This document shows positions 26,825 through 36,420 of a stretch of DNA of 64,000 nucleotides, one piece after another. The stretch lies in assembly GCF_026619415.1 (NCBI RefSeq), contig NZ_JAOVZR010000001.1, positions 4,634,501-4,698,500 on the forward strand. Reading direction: 5' to 3'. Position 1 is the first letter of the stretch, and each line of letters starts with the position of its first letter. The stretch comes from Hoeflea algicola. Lineage in GTDB: Bacteria; Pseudomonadota; Alphaproteobacteria; Rhizobiales; Rhizobiaceae. The translations under genes were made by a program, and so were the position numbers. Under the pieces are notes generated by a model. That model made no database searches and was not told where the DNA came from. It was given only the letters and a program-made list of their open reading frames with translations.

Positions 26825-27807
26825 ACCAAGCAGCCAACATTCTCAGTGTACGGGATCTCGACGTCTCGTTGCCGCATCGATCCGGTCGGGTTCACGCCGT
26901 GCGCAAAATATCCTTCGATGTAAAACGCGGTGAAACCGTCTGTATCGTCGGCGAGAGCGGATGCGGAAAATCGATGTCGGCGATGGCAATTCTGAATTTG
27001 CTGCCACGCGGCGCCGAGCGAAACGCGGAAACGCTCTCGCTGTTGGGCGAAGATCTCCGCAATGCCAGCGAAAGCCGGTTGCGGCGGATTCGCGGCAACA
27101 AGATCGGAATGATTTTCCAGGAGCCGCTGACCGCACTGAACCCATCACTGACCGTTGGCGAGCAACTGATGGAAGTGTATCGCCGTCATCGTCCGCAAGA
27201 GAAAGCCAATGCGCGCGCCCGCGCCATCGAGATGCTCGGTCAGGTAGGTATTCCGGATCCGGCCGAGCGTATCAGCCAGTATCCGCACCAACTGTCAGGC
27301 GGTCTCAGGCAGCGCGTTGTCATCGCCATGGCGATGATGTGCGAGCCGGAACTGATCATTGCCGACGAGCCCACGACTGCGCTCGACGTGACGGTGCAGG
27401 CGCAAATTCTCCGCTTGCTCATCGATCTCAAACAGCGCTTCGGGCTGGCGCTTCTGCTGATCACCCATGACCTGGCAATTGCCTCGCGCGTGGCCGACCA
27501 CATCGTCGTCATGTATGGCGGGCAGGTCGTGGAGCAGGCGCCAACTGCCGAGTTTTTTCGCCGACCGCTGCATCCCTATTCCAAGGGGTTGCTTGGATGC
27601 CTGCCGACTTCCCAGCCCGGACGGCACGGCCAACCTTTGCAGGTAATTCCGGGAACTGTGCCGAGTTTGATCGGTGACATGACCGGGTGCACCTTCATGA
27701 GCCGCTGCAAGGAGGCGCAGCCGGCATGCGCCGCAAATATTGAATTGCAACGGTCCGGCGAACACTGGGTTCGCTGTGATCGTGTCACATTGCCGGAGGC
27801 GCTGTGA
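26821..27807 (+). CDS. Dipeptide-type ABC transporter ATPase, DppD family
   Basis: 328 residues. Walker A is GESGCGKSMSA, the Q-loop IFQEPLTALNP, the signature LSGGLRQRVVIAMAM, and Walker B LIIADEPTTALD. The C-terminal oligopeptide-transport extension has a cysteine-containing tail (GCTFMSRC.EAQPAC), which in this family binds an iron-sulfur cluster or forms part of the regulatory domain. It overlaps both neighbours by ATGA. Confidence 0.92.
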   Translation: MNQAANILSVRDLDVSLPHRSGRVHAVRKISFDVKRGETVCIVGESGCGKSMSAMAILNLLPRGAERNAETLSLLGEDLRNASESRLRRIRGNKIGMIFQEPLTALNPSLTVGEQLMEVYRRHRPQEKANARARAIEMLGQVGIPDPAERISQYPHQLSGGLRQRVVIAMAMMCEPELIIADEPTTALDVTVQAQILRLLIDLKQRFGLALLLITHDLAIASRVADHIVVMYGGQVVEQAPTAEFFRRPLHPYSKGLLGCLPTSQPGRHGQPLQVIPGTVPSLIGDMTGCTFMSRCKEAQPACAANIELQRSGEHWVRCDRVTLPEAL

Positions 27808-28643
27808 TGACCGCATTACAAACAACCGATATCGTTCTGGAGGCGCGCGGGGTCAGCAAGACCTATACGCTGAACTCCGGCCTGTTGAGCGGCAAGCGGA
27901 CCATCGAAGCGGTCAAGCACTTTTCGCTCGATCTGAAAAAGAACGAAGCCCTCGGGCTGATCGGCGAAAGCGGGTGTGGCAAGTCCACGCTGTCACGCCT
28001 GCTGCTCGGCCTGGAGCCCCCGACTGAGGGGAGCGTGCTCTTGCACGGTGAGGCAATTGGCGGGATGTCGCGCAAGGGGGTGGCGCGTATTCTCCAGCCT
28101 GTATTCCAGGATCCGTATTCCTCGCTGAACCCGCGCGAAACCATCGGCGAGGCTGTTGAACGGCCGCTCTGGGTACACGGGATCAAGGATGCGGAAGTGC
28201 GGCGGAAAAAAGTGGCCGCTGTCATCGAGGCCGTTGGCCTGCCCAAGCGCACATTGTCGAGCTATCCAAACCAGCTTTCCGGCGGTCAGCGTCAGCGTGT
28301 GGCCATCGCCCGTGCGCTGGTGCTCGAACCAAGTATCCTGATTTGCGACGAGCCAACATCAGCGCTCGACGTGTCCGTACAGGCGCAGATTCTCAATCTT
28401 CTCAACGACCTTCGTCGGACAATGGGGCTTTCTCTGATCCTGATCAGCCATGATCTGCAGGTCGTGCAGTTCCTCTCGGATCGCGTGGCGGTCATGTATT
28501 TCGGAGAGCTTGTCGAAGTTGGTCGCACCGAGGCGGTAATGCAGGCGCCGCAACATGCCTATACGCAGCGGCTGCTCGCCTCCGCACTCGATATCGATCC
28601 AGATGCCGGCATTCCGGCGCTCTCTCCACCACCCGGCCCATAA
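27804..28643 (+). CDS. Dipeptide-type ABC transporter ATPase, DppF family
   Basis: 279 residues. Walker A is GESGCGKSTLS, the signature LSGGQRQRVAIARAL, and Walker B ILICDEPTSALD, with DLQVVQFLSDRVAVMYFGELVE near the end. It lacks the cysteine tail of the DppD partner and is shorter than many DppF proteins. It pairs with DppD to drive import of the ligand held by the next gene's product. Confidence 0.92.
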   Translation: MMTALQTTDIVLEARGVSKTYTLNSGLLSGKRTIEAVKHFSLDLKKNEALGLIGESGCGKSTLSRLLLGLEPPTEGSVLLHGEAIGGMSRKGVARILQPVFQDPYSSLNPRETIGEAVERPLWVHGIKDAEVRRKKVAAVIEAVGLPKRTLSSYPNQLSGGQRQRVAIARALVLEPSILICDEPTSALDVSVQAQILNLLNDLRRTMGLSLILISHDLQVVQFLSDRVAVMYFGELVEVGRTEAVMQAPQHAYTQRLLASALDIDPDAGIPALSPPPGP

Positions 28644-28757
28644 TCAGACCAAGCAACGAGGGAGGTTCCGACAATACGCATGCATTTTTTCGATGAAACG
28701 GTCCGATGTCTGAGGAGCCTGTCGACCGATTTTAATCCAAACAGGGAGTTCTAGAAC

Positions 28758-30287
28758 ATGAAATCCGGAATTATTTCGACGCTTGTCGCTGTACTCAGCG
28801 CCAGCGTATTCGCAGCGACCCCGGCACAGGCCGGCAAGAGCGATGACACGCTACGTATCGTATGGAAAGAATCTGTTCCCAACGTCGATCCACATTTCAA
28901 CCAGCTACGTTCAGGCATCATCATCAACTCGATGGTCATGGACACGCTTTTGTTGAAGATCCCGTCCACCGGCGAATATGCGCCACTTCTGGCCGAAAGC
29001 TGGGAATGGACGGATGACACCACCATTCGGTTCAAGTTGCGCGAGGGCGTCAAGTTCCACAATGGCGAGCCGTTCGATGCCGATGACGTCGTCTATACTT
29101 TGAATTTCCTCGTCGATCCCGCCAACAAGATCCTTACGCCCAACAACAGCAGCTTCATCAAGGACGCAGTCAAGGTTGACGAGTTCACTGTTGACGTCAA
29201 TCTGAAGGCGCCGTTCCCGGCCGCGCTTGAATATCTCGCCGGGCCGTTGTTCATCTATCCCAACGAGTATCACAGCAAGGTTGGGCCCGAAGGCATGGGC
29301 AAGAACCTGGTGGGCACCGGTCCCTATGTCATGAAGGAAATCGAGGGCGTCAGCCGCTATTTCATGACCCGCAACGAGAACTATTTCGACAGCCCCAAAC
29401 TGCCTGCCGCGATCGGCAATATCGAAATACGCGTCGTCAACGATGAATCAACTGAAATGCTGGAATTGATCTCCGGTAAGGCCGACTGGATCTGGAAGTA
29501 CAACGCCGACCAGGTCGACAAGCTGAACTCCCAGCCGAACATCGATGCGAACCTTTTTGAATCCATGCGGATCGGCTTTCTCAACTTCAATATCGTTGGT
29601 GACGGCACCGACAAGGACAATCCCATTGCCAATGTGAAAGTCCGCCAGGCAATGCTGCACGCCATCAACAAGGAAGAGTTGGTCAAGTATCTGGTCCAGG
29701 GCGATGCGCGTGCAATCGACACGCCGTGCTTTCCCGACCAGTTCGGTTGCATTGCCGATAAGGCGGTGAAGTATGACTACAACCCGGAAAGGGCCAAGGA
29801 ACTCCTCGTTGAAGCCGGTTATCCGGATGGCTTTGAAACCCAGCTAATTGGCGCGCGTAGTGCACAATGGGTTGCCAAGGTGCAGGAAGACCTGACCAAG
29901 GTCGGCATCAAGACCGATGCGAGCGTGATGCAGGGCGCAGCACTGGTCGACCAATTCGGCAAGGGACAGGTACCGATCGGGTACTGGGACTGGGGCTCCT
30001 ATTCACTGATGGATGTCTCGGCCATTCTGCCGGCCTTCTTCGGCGGTCAGTCGTCATCCGACCGCGTCGGGGACGCCGAAGTCGCGGAACTGGTGGCAAA
30101 GGGTGGCACCGAGGTTGATCCACAAAAGCGCGAAGAAATCTATGGTGAAGCGATCAAGCTAATCACCGAACGCGCCTTGATGGCCCCGATCCATTCGTTC
30201 GTTGTTCCTTACGCTTACACAAGCGAATTGGAATTCAACGCCACCCCAGATGAGATGCCGCGCTTCTACTGGGCGAAGTGGAAATAA
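28758..30287 (+). CDS. ABC transporter substrate-binding protein, family 5 (DppA/OppA)
   Basis: 509 residues with a signal peptide (MKSGIISTLVAVL to AATPAQA). Family-5 features: TLRIVWKESVPNVDPHF at the mature N-terminus, LAESWEWTDDTTIRFKLREG, and GTGPYVMKEI. Such proteins bind di/oligopeptides, but also opines, acylated amino sugars and other amides. GGGAG precedes the ATG. A strong terminator follows the stop, so it ends the main transcript; the acylase downstream may be read through or have its own promoter. Confidence 0.91.
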   Translation: MKSGIISTLVAVLSASVFAATPAQAGKSDDTLRIVWKESVPNVDPHFNQLRSGIIINSMVMDTLLLKIPSTGEYAPLLAESWEWTDDTTIRFKLREGVKFHNGEPFDADDVVYTLNFLVDPANKILTPNNSSFIKDAVKVDEFTVDVNLKAPFPAALEYLAGPLFIYPNEYHSKVGPEGMGKNLVGTGPYVMKEIEGVSRYFMTRNENYFDSPKLPAAIGNIEIRVVNDESTEMLELISGKADWIWKYNADQVDKLNSQPNIDANLFESMRIGFLNFNIVGDGTDKDNPIANVKVRQAMLHAINKEELVKYLVQGDARAIDTPCFPDQFGCIADKAVKYDYNPERAKELLVEAGYPDGFETQLIGARSAQWVAKVQEDLTKVGIKTDASVMQGAALVDQFGKGQVPIGYWDWGSYSLMDVSAILPAFFGGQSSSDRVGDAEVAELVAKGGTEVDPQKREEIYGEAIKLITERALMAPIHSFVVPYAYTSELEFNATPDEMPRFYWAKWK

Positions 30288-30297
30288 CACGAGTTGA

Positions 30298-30323
30298 GGG
30301 CGGCCTTCCGGGGCCGCCCTTTT
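30298..30323 (+). terminator. Rho-independent terminator after the substrate-binding protein
   Basis: GGGCGGCC (30298-30305) pairs with GGCCGCCC (30312-30319) around a 6-base loop and is followed by TTTT. It rules out the in-frame upstream start codon of the acylase at 30322. Confidence 0.85.
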
Positions 30324-30369
30324 GCCTTCTATCCAAGCGGCGGCCTGGGGGCTGCGACGACGGGACACC

Positions 30370-32685
30370 ATGCACACCACTCCTCACATTGCGTTTCGGC
30401 TTTCCGGGTTGGAGAGCGAACTGGAAATCCTGATTGATCGCTGGGGAGTTCCGCATGTTTTTGCCGGTAGCGATCATGATGCCTTTTTCGGCCAGGGATT
30501 TGCGGTCGCCCGCGACCGGCTCTGGCAAATCGACCTCTGGCGCAAACGTGGCCTGGGACAATTGGCCAATGATTTCGGGCCGGCTTTCATCGAAGCCGAC
30601 CGTGCCGCACGGCTTTTGCTGTATCGTGGGAATATGGACGCCGAATGGGAGAGCTACGGAGCGGATGCCCGCGCGATTACCGAAGCGTTTGTCGCAGGCA
30701 TCAACGCTTTTATCGGCGAAACAGAAAAAGACCATGGTCTGATGCCGGTGGAATTTGTCCGAACCGGGACGCGCCCCGCCCTCTGGTGCGCAGAGGATTG
30801 CGTGCGTATTCGCAGCCACGGTCCACTTTTCAATCTGGTGCGGGAAATCACGCGATCCGACGTTATCAATACGTGCGGTGTGGATGCCGAGGCGATGCGC
30901 CGACGGCTCGAACCTGAATGGACACTTCAGATGCCCGAGGGGCTTGGCCTCGAGCCAATCCCGTCGGAAGTGCGGCGTATCTTTGAACTCGGTACAGCGC
31001 CGCCGAACTTCAACCAGGCTGTGGCTCCGACCGGGGAAAATGCCGGCGGTAGCAACAACTGGGCGATTACCGCGGCCAGAACGACGACTGGTCGTCCGAT
31101 CCTTGCGAGTGACCCGCACCGCACATTGTCGCTGCCATCGCTGCGTTACGTATCCCACCTCAACGCGCCTGGCCTTGACGTGATCGGTGCGGGTGAACCG
31201 GCCGTGCCGGGCATTGCCATCGGTCACAACCAGACCAGCGCCTTTTGCTTTACGATTCATGTGGCCGATCAGTCTGATCTTTACATTTACGAGCTTCACC
31301 CGGACGACCCGGAACTCTATCGCTTCGAGGACCGGTGGGAGCGTATGAGCATTGTTTCCGAAGAAATTCCGGTGAAGGACGGGGAGCCCGAAACGGTTTC
31401 GCTGGCCTTCACGATCCACGGCCCGATGTTGTTTTCTGATCCGTCCAACCAGCGGGCCTATGCGATGCGCTCGATCTGGAGTGAGCCGGGATCAGCCCCC
31501 TATCTGGGTGCGCTGCGCTATCAGAAGGTTGATAACTGGGACGATTTTGTCGAGGCGCGGTCGCATTGGCGCACGCCAACGCTCAACCATGTTTATGCGG
31601 ACACATCCGGTGATATCGGCTGGATCATGTCAGGCTTCGTGCCTGTCCGCGCCGAATGGGACGGACTGATGCCGGTCCCCGGTGACGGAAGCCGGGAGTG
31701 GCGCGGCTTTATGGCGCCCAGCGACCACCCGAAAACCTTCAATCCCGAGTGCGGCTGGGTGGCGACCGCCAATGAAATGAATTTGCCCGCCGATTTCGAT
31801 TATCGCCGTCACAAGTCCGGTTTTGAATGGTGCGATCCGTGCCGCTATGAAGCTATTGCCCGCAAATTGGACGAATCCGGTACGCATTCCATCAAGGACA
31901 GCATCAGCCTGCAAACAAGCTTTGCTTCGCCAACGGCCGAACGCCTTACTGGCGTCGTCGCCAACATTGATTTTTCAGACCCCGATGCCCGGCAGGCGAA
32001 GGCATTCTTCTCCGGGTGGAGCGGCAGTATCGATGGTGACTCGGGTCCCGCCATGCTGTTTGAAATCTGGTTCCGCCGGCATCTCTTGCGCCGGGTTGCA
32101 GAACATTGTGTCCCGGGCAGTTTCGATCATTTCTCTGTCACCGATATCGCGGCGATCGACACGATGCTGGTTACGGAACTGATGGAGTCTCCCGATGCAC
32201 GGTTTGGCGAGGCCCCTGAGGCCGCGCGCAATCTCATTGTCGGCGAAACACTGGCTGCTGCCTGGCGGGAAGCAGTATCTCGGGGCGGGGCGGACTGCGC
32301 CAAATGGCAGTGGGACAGTTTGCACCATTCTCTGTTTCTCCATCCGCTTTCGAGCTTGCTCGGCGATGATACGCTCAACACACGCAGGGTCGCCAAAGGT
32401 GGCTCAGGGTTGACGCCGAACGCTGCCGACTACGATCCGGATACATTCGCAATGACTGTCGGCGCATCGTTTCGGATGGTGCTCGATATCGGTGGCTGGG
32501 ATGATTGCGTTTTCATCAATGCGCCCGGGCAGTCGGGTGATCCGCGCAGTCGGCATTATGACGATCATCTCGATCCGTGGGGCAGGGAGGCTTACCTGCC
32601 GATGCTTTTCTCCCGCTACAAGATCGAAGCGGCGACCCAACTGCGCATCCGGTGCATTCCGGAGAGCGCGCCAATCAGCGAATGA
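30370..32685 (+). CDS. Penicillin acylase-family amidohydrolase (no signal peptide)
   Basis: About 771 residues from MHTTPHIAF. It is an Ntn hydrolase made as one precursor and cut before a nucleophile serine, here Ser228 in AGGSNNWAI. The alpha-chain part shows DRWGVPHVFAGSDHDAFFGQGF and ARDRLWQIDLWRKRGLG; the beta chain has HNQTSAFCFT and FTIHGPML. Relatives cleave penicillins, acyl-homoserine lactones or other N-acyl amines. Unlike most, it has no Sec signal, so it should act in the cytoplasm on what the dipeptide-type transporter imports. Substrate unknown. Confidence 0.88.
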   Translation: MHTTPHIAFRLSGLESELEILIDRWGVPHVFAGSDHDAFFGQGFAVARDRLWQIDLWRKRGLGQLANDFGPAFIEADRAARLLLYRGNMDAEWESYGADARAITEAFVAGINAFIGETEKDHGLMPVEFVRTGTRPALWCAEDCVRIRSHGPLFNLVREITRSDVINTCGVDAEAMRRRLEPEWTLQMPEGLGLEPIPSEVRRIFELGTAPPNFNQAVAPTGENAGGSNNWAITAARTTTGRPILASDPHRTLSLPSLRYVSHLNAPGLDVIGAGEPAVPGIAIGHNQTSAFCFTIHVADQSDLYIYELHPDDPELYRFEDRWERMSIVSEEIPVKDGEPETVSLAFTIHGPMLFSDPSNQRAYAMRSIWSEPGSAPYLGALRYQKVDNWDDFVEARSHWRTPTLNHVYADTSGDIGWIMSGFVPVRAEWDGLMPVPGDGSREWRGFMAPSDHPKTFNPECGWVATANEMNLPADFDYRRHKSGFEWCDPCRYEAIARKLDESGTHSIKDSISLQTSFASPTAERLTGVVANIDFSDPDARQAKAFFSGWSGSIDGDSGPAMLFEIWFRRHLLRRVAEHCVPGSFDHFSVTDIAAIDTMLVTELMESPDARFGEAPEAARNLIVGETLAAAWREAVSRGGADCAKWQWDSLHHSLFLHPLSSLLGDDTLNTRRVAKGGSGLTPNAADYDPDTFAMTVGASFRMVLDIGGWDDCVFINAPGQSGDPRSRHYDDHLDPWGREAYLPMLFSRYKIEAATQLRIRCIPESAPISE

Positions 32686-32709
32686 AACATTTGATCGGTG
32701 GGACAGAGA

Positions 32710-33015
32710 TCAGTTCCCATGAAAAGTGAAGCCAAGATATCTGTTTGGCAGATCCGCAACGGTCGTCCGCTTATGAATGGATGGGCCATAGGCTCGGCCC
32801 ACCCGGCCTAGCTCTTGTTCGGTCTGCCATATCCAGCGGAGTGCATCGGTGTGAGTTTGAAAGCTCTTAGAGTGGGGACGTTGGCCTGAGTGCCGAACGT
32901 GTGCTTGCCCTTTGTCTTTGCATTTTTGTTGGGATCCCACGTTGGGAATTCCTGTCAGTGTGACCAGTTTGTGACCGGTGGCAAACCAGGAGATATTCGC
33001 AGCTTGTTCGTCCAT
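32710..33015 (-). pseudogene. Tyrosine integrase N-terminal remnant next to tRNA-Arg
   Basis: A 101-codon frame 32 bases from the 3' end of tRNA-Arg and in the same orientation. Its second half (VRHSGQRPHSKSFQTHTDAL, RWIWQTEQELG, KRTTVADLPNRYL) matches the N-terminal arm and core-binding start of phage-type integrases, where the pattern is RxxGxxxxSKTFxTxxDAxxWxxxxExE..TTLADLxxRYL. The catalytic C-terminal domain is gone. The first ~30 codons are not recognisable. An integrase stump beside a tRNA marks an old integration site. The assignment rests on pattern recognition only. Confidence 0.55.
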
Positions 33016-33047
33016 ACATAACCCATCGTGATCATTGGATTATATTA

Positions 33048-33124
<77 letters not shown>

Positions 33125-33367
33125 ATCCGAGGCCTTTGGCGAAGCCGCCGAAGGCGCCGCGAAGCGGTGCGTGAGAGGTCTTCTAGCCGATCCCGCCCGA
33201 CGCATCAATGTAGAAATGACGTGTATGCCAACGGTTTTTCTGCAGGGACCAATAGAGCCATGAACCGCCCTTGGCGGTGCACTTTGTGCGGTTGAGAGGC
33301 GTCGCTTTCATTTCGTCGCCGGATTCGGGTGGATCTCCGGCGCGGGACAACCAGCCTGCAACCGTGG

Positions 33368-33583
33368 TCAGGTATCTGCGAGTTTGGTCAGCGCCTGTTC
33401 CCGGTGTGCGGCAATGTGATCGGTCTTGTCGCTCTTGATTTCATATTGCGGGTTTTCAGCCGTGGCGCGATGGCAATGGCCCTTGTAGTCGAAATCCCGT
33501 TCGTGGATCTTGATGATGTGGCCACTGACATGACCGGCTTCCGAGTTCCAGTCGACATGATCGCCTTTCTTGAATTTGGCCAT
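33368..33583 (-). CDS. DUF2945-family small protein
   Basis: 71 residues, MAKFKKGDHVDWNSEAGHVS..., charged and soluble. The opening KKGDHVDWNSEAG and the central FDYKGHCHRATAENPQYEIKSDKT match the DUF2945 (hypervirulence-associated, Tudor/SH3-like) small protein family, common in rhizobia. AAGGAGAG lies eight bases before the ATG. No clear partner. Function unknown. Confidence 0.8.
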   Translation of the reverse strand: MAKFKKGDHVDWNSEAGHVSGHIIKIHERDFDYKGHCHRATAENPQYEIKSDKTDHIAAHREQALTKLADT

Positions 33584-33637
33584 GACACTCTCCTTTCAGG
33601 ATCATAACCGATAGACGCGCCAAGGGTTCCCGACAAA

Positions 33638-33673
33638 ATTGTGTCGATTGTGTCGATTGTGTCGATTGTGTCG
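33638..33673. repeat. 9-bp tandem repeat, four copies
   Basis: ATTGTGTCG is repeated four times without change in the spacer between the DUF2945 gene and the GGDEF/EAL gene. It is a simple-sequence repeat outside any gene and may vary in copy number between strains. Confidence 0.9.
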
Positions 33674-33783
33674 GTCCTGCGTCTTGCTGTCCGGATCGGA
33701 TATATGGCGCTACCGGCATGCTCCCCTCCGATCGCTCGGACACAGGAGCGCGGCCCCCGACCCCGAATCGCAGGCTTGGCGTC

Positions 33784-36243
33784 TTAGGCGATCTTTTTGA
33801 GGCTGGTTGCCAGCCGTCGCTCGACCAAATCCGCCAGTGGTTCGGGACGATGCAGGTGAAAGCCCTGACCGAAGGTCACGCCAATCTGGCGGAGCTGTTC
33901 GACGGTCGCCTCGTCTTCGATCTTTTCGGCAACGATGTAAAGCCCGAGCTCCTTGGCGATGCCGGTCATCGAGGAAACGATGGCGCGATCGAAGCGGCTT
34001 TCCGTCAGTTTCTCCACAAAACTACCATCGATCTTGATGCAATTGATCGGGAACTGGCGCAGATAATCGAACGAACTCAGGCCCGAGCCGAAATCATCCA
34101 GGCAAACTGTGCACCCATGCTCGCGTGCGTTGCGGACGAATTGGTCAGCGGTTTCAAAACAGGTCACTGCAGCCGTCTCGGTAATTTCGAAAGCGATCCG
34201 CGCAGAGGGAGCCCCGGTTTTCTCGATAGCCGATTTGATGAACGGCCAGAGCTGCGGATCGCATAATGTCTGGGCCGAAAGGTTGAAGCCCAGCGTCAGG
34301 CCGACGGCCTCCATGACCGGACCATATTTGCTCAGCGCGGAATTGATGATCCAGCGATCCAGTGTCGATGCCATTCCGAACCGCTCGGCAGCGGGAATGA
34401 AATCGCCCGGTGGAATGATCTTGCCGTCGCGATCCTGCAGGCGGGCGAGGATCTCGATCCGCCCTGACCATTCGTGCGGGGTCTTCATCGAGCGGATTTC
34501 CTGGCCGAACAGCTTAATCCGGTTTTCCCCGATCGCTTCGGTCAGCTCGGCAACCCGCCGCGCTGCGGTAAGCCCTGAGGTGAGAAAACTGGTGTCCTCG
34601 GCAAAAGTCGAATGCCTGCTGCGCCCGGCCGATTTGGCGGCGTAGCAGGCGTCATCGGCGCGCGCCATGGCGTCTGCCGGGATGACCGAGGTGTCGTTGA
34701 TGATGGCAATGCCGACGCTGCAGCCAAGTGGCTGACGAACATCGGTAAAGCGCAAGTCGACACTGCGCACTGCTTCGATAACGGTATCGGCTGTTGTTTT
34801 CGCAGACGCTTCGTTTGATGCCGGCAGCAGGATGGCAAATTCATCGCCGCCAAGCCGGGCAAACACCGCGCCGGCAGGAAGGTTCTCACTTACGCTTGAA
34901 GCAATCATCCGCAGGGCTTCATCGCCTGCGGCATGGCCGGCACAGTCGTTCAGCGCCTTGAAGTGATCAAGGTCGATGTAGAGAATGGCAAATGGTGTCT
35001 TGTCGGCGCTGACGATGGCGTTTTCGAGCTCTTCGTCAAAGGCAACCCGGTTGAGCAGTCCACTGAGCGCGTCGTGGCGTGCCGCATAGGCGAGTTCGCG
35101 TTGCCGTTTTGCTTCCTCGGTTACGTCCTGAAAGGTGCAGACGCTGCCCCACAATTCACCGTTGGATGAAAGGATCGGGCTGCGCCTGCATTTGAAGATG
35201 CCGGATTTGAGGCCGGTGACAGTACAGTCGCCATCGATGTCGACCGGGGCCTCGCTGCCAGCCTCGGCCAATTCCGCGCCGAACACTTCGGCAAACGGCT
35301 CGCCAACGAGTTCGGGCTGCGTGCGCGCCAACATTTTCGATGCAGCCGGATTGCCAAAGGTGATCCGTCCGTCGACATCAGTGCTGATTACTGCATCGCT
35401 GATGGATTCCAAGGTTACCTTGTAGCGCTCTTTTTCTGCCAGCAACGCGTCGGCGGCGCTGACCTCGTCGGTGACATCCCTGATGGTGCCGACCAGAAAC
35501 CCGGAGCTGTCCTCCTCCGGCACAAATTTTGCGAGCGTTTCAACGTGACGGATTTCTCCGTCTTCACGGATGATCCGGTAGCGAAGGGTAACTTCGGTGC
35601 TGTTTGTCAGCGCCTGAAGGTGCTCGCGCTCGGTACGCTCCTGGTCATCCGGGTGAAGATGCCCGTGCCAGGCGGCTGGCACGACATCTTCCGGTCCCGG
35701 TGCCAGTCCGAATATCTCACGGGTCCGAGCGTCCCAGTTACTCTGCTGGCGGTCTATGTCGAAGTGCCAGATGCCCATTCCTGATGCTGCGAGCGTGAGC
35801 CTGAATCGCTCGTTTACCCTGCGGAGGTTTCGTTCGGCCTGCTTGTGGCGTGTGATGTCGGTCTGGACACCAACGACGCGGAGCGGCCGTCCAGCGTTAT
35901 CACGCTCGACAACAGCGCCCCTGTCCAGTACCCAAATCCAGTGGCCATCCTTGTGCCGCAGGCGCAGTTCGGTTTCGATGCTTTCGGTCTCGCCGGCGAT
36001 GTGCAGATCACCGCTCCGGATCGATCGTTCCCGGTCGTCGGGGTGAACAAGCATCAGCCATAGATCGGCGTCATCCGCAAAGTCGCTCCTCTGGTAGCCG
36101 AGCATCCGGCACCACGGTTCGGAGTAATCACAGCGCCCCGTGCGCAGATCCCAATTCCAGACACCCAGGCCTGCCGCATCCAGGGCGCGTTCCCAAGTGT
36201 CGGATTCGCAAGTGTGAATATCGGTCAGATTATTGATGTTCAA
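33784..36243 (-). CDS. PAS-PAS-PAS diguanylate cyclase / phosphodiesterase (GGDEF-EAL)
   Basis: 819 residues, no membrane segment. Three PAS/PAC sensor repeats fill the first ~400 residues (for example LGVWNWDLRTGRCDYSEPW). The GGDEF domain has an intact RLGGDEFAILL (GGDEF at 465-469), so it may make cyclic-di-GMP. The EAL domain has a variant opening EILARL from Glu597 instead of EALLR, but keeps FEITET, CLDDFGSGLSSF and IKIDGSFV, so phosphodiesterase activity is possible. It probably adjusts cyclic-di-GMP to a cytosolic signal. A single gene with short spacers on both sides. Confidence 0.92.
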   Translation of the reverse strand: MNINNLTDIHTCESDTWERALDAAGLGVWNWDLRTGRCDYSEPWCRMLGYQRSDFADDADLWLMLVHPDDRERSIRSGDLHIAGETESIETELRLRHKDGHWIWVLDRGAVVERDNAGRPLRVVGVQTDITRHKQAERNLRRVNERFRLTLAASGMGIWHFDIDRQQSNWDARTREIFGLAPGPEDVVPAAWHGHLHPDDQERTEREHLQALTNSTEVTLRYRIIREDGEIRHVETLAKFVPEEDSSGFLVGTIRDVTDEVSAADALLAEKERYKVTLESISDAVISTDVDGRITFGNPAASKMLARTQPELVGEPFAEVFGAELAEAGSEAPVDIDGDCTVTGLKSGIFKCRRSPILSSNGELWGSVCTFQDVTEEAKRQRELAYAARHDALSGLLNRVAFDEELENAIVSADKTPFAILYIDLDHFKALNDCAGHAAGDEALRMIASSVSENLPAGAVFARLGGDEFAILLPASNEASAKTTADTVIEAVRSVDLRFTDVRQPLGCSVGIAIINDTSVIPADAMARADDACYAAKSAGRSRHSTFAEDTSFLTSGLTAARRVAELTEAIGENRIKLFGQEIRSMKTPHEWSGRIEILARLQDRDGKIIPPGDFIPAAERFGMASTLDRWIINSALSKYGPVMEAVGLTLGFNLSAQTLCDPQLWPFIKSAIEKTGAPSARIAFEITETAAVTCFETADQFVRNAREHGCTVCLDDFGSGLSSFDYLRQFPINCIKIDGSFVEKLTESRFDRAIVSSMTGIAKELGLYIVAEKIEDEATVEQLRQIGVTFGQGFHLHRPEPLADLVERRLATSLKKIA

Positions 36244-36420
36244 AACGATTTTCCGATCGTCATGGTTTGGCCTTTGAAGAAGACCTAACAGAAGAACACC
36301 AAGAACTTGTTACCGAGCAGCGCTCGCCCGTCAGGAACCACGGCCAACGCCTCCGATTGCTGGTTTTCGTATCGGTATTGTCAATTATGCGTTTATGTCG
36401 CTGAGGTGTATTCCGGCAGA

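Noticed and set aside
30235..31419. 394-codon open frame on the minus strand
   Set aside because: Antisense to the acylase and the end of the substrate-binding protein, and crosses the terminator at 30298-30323.
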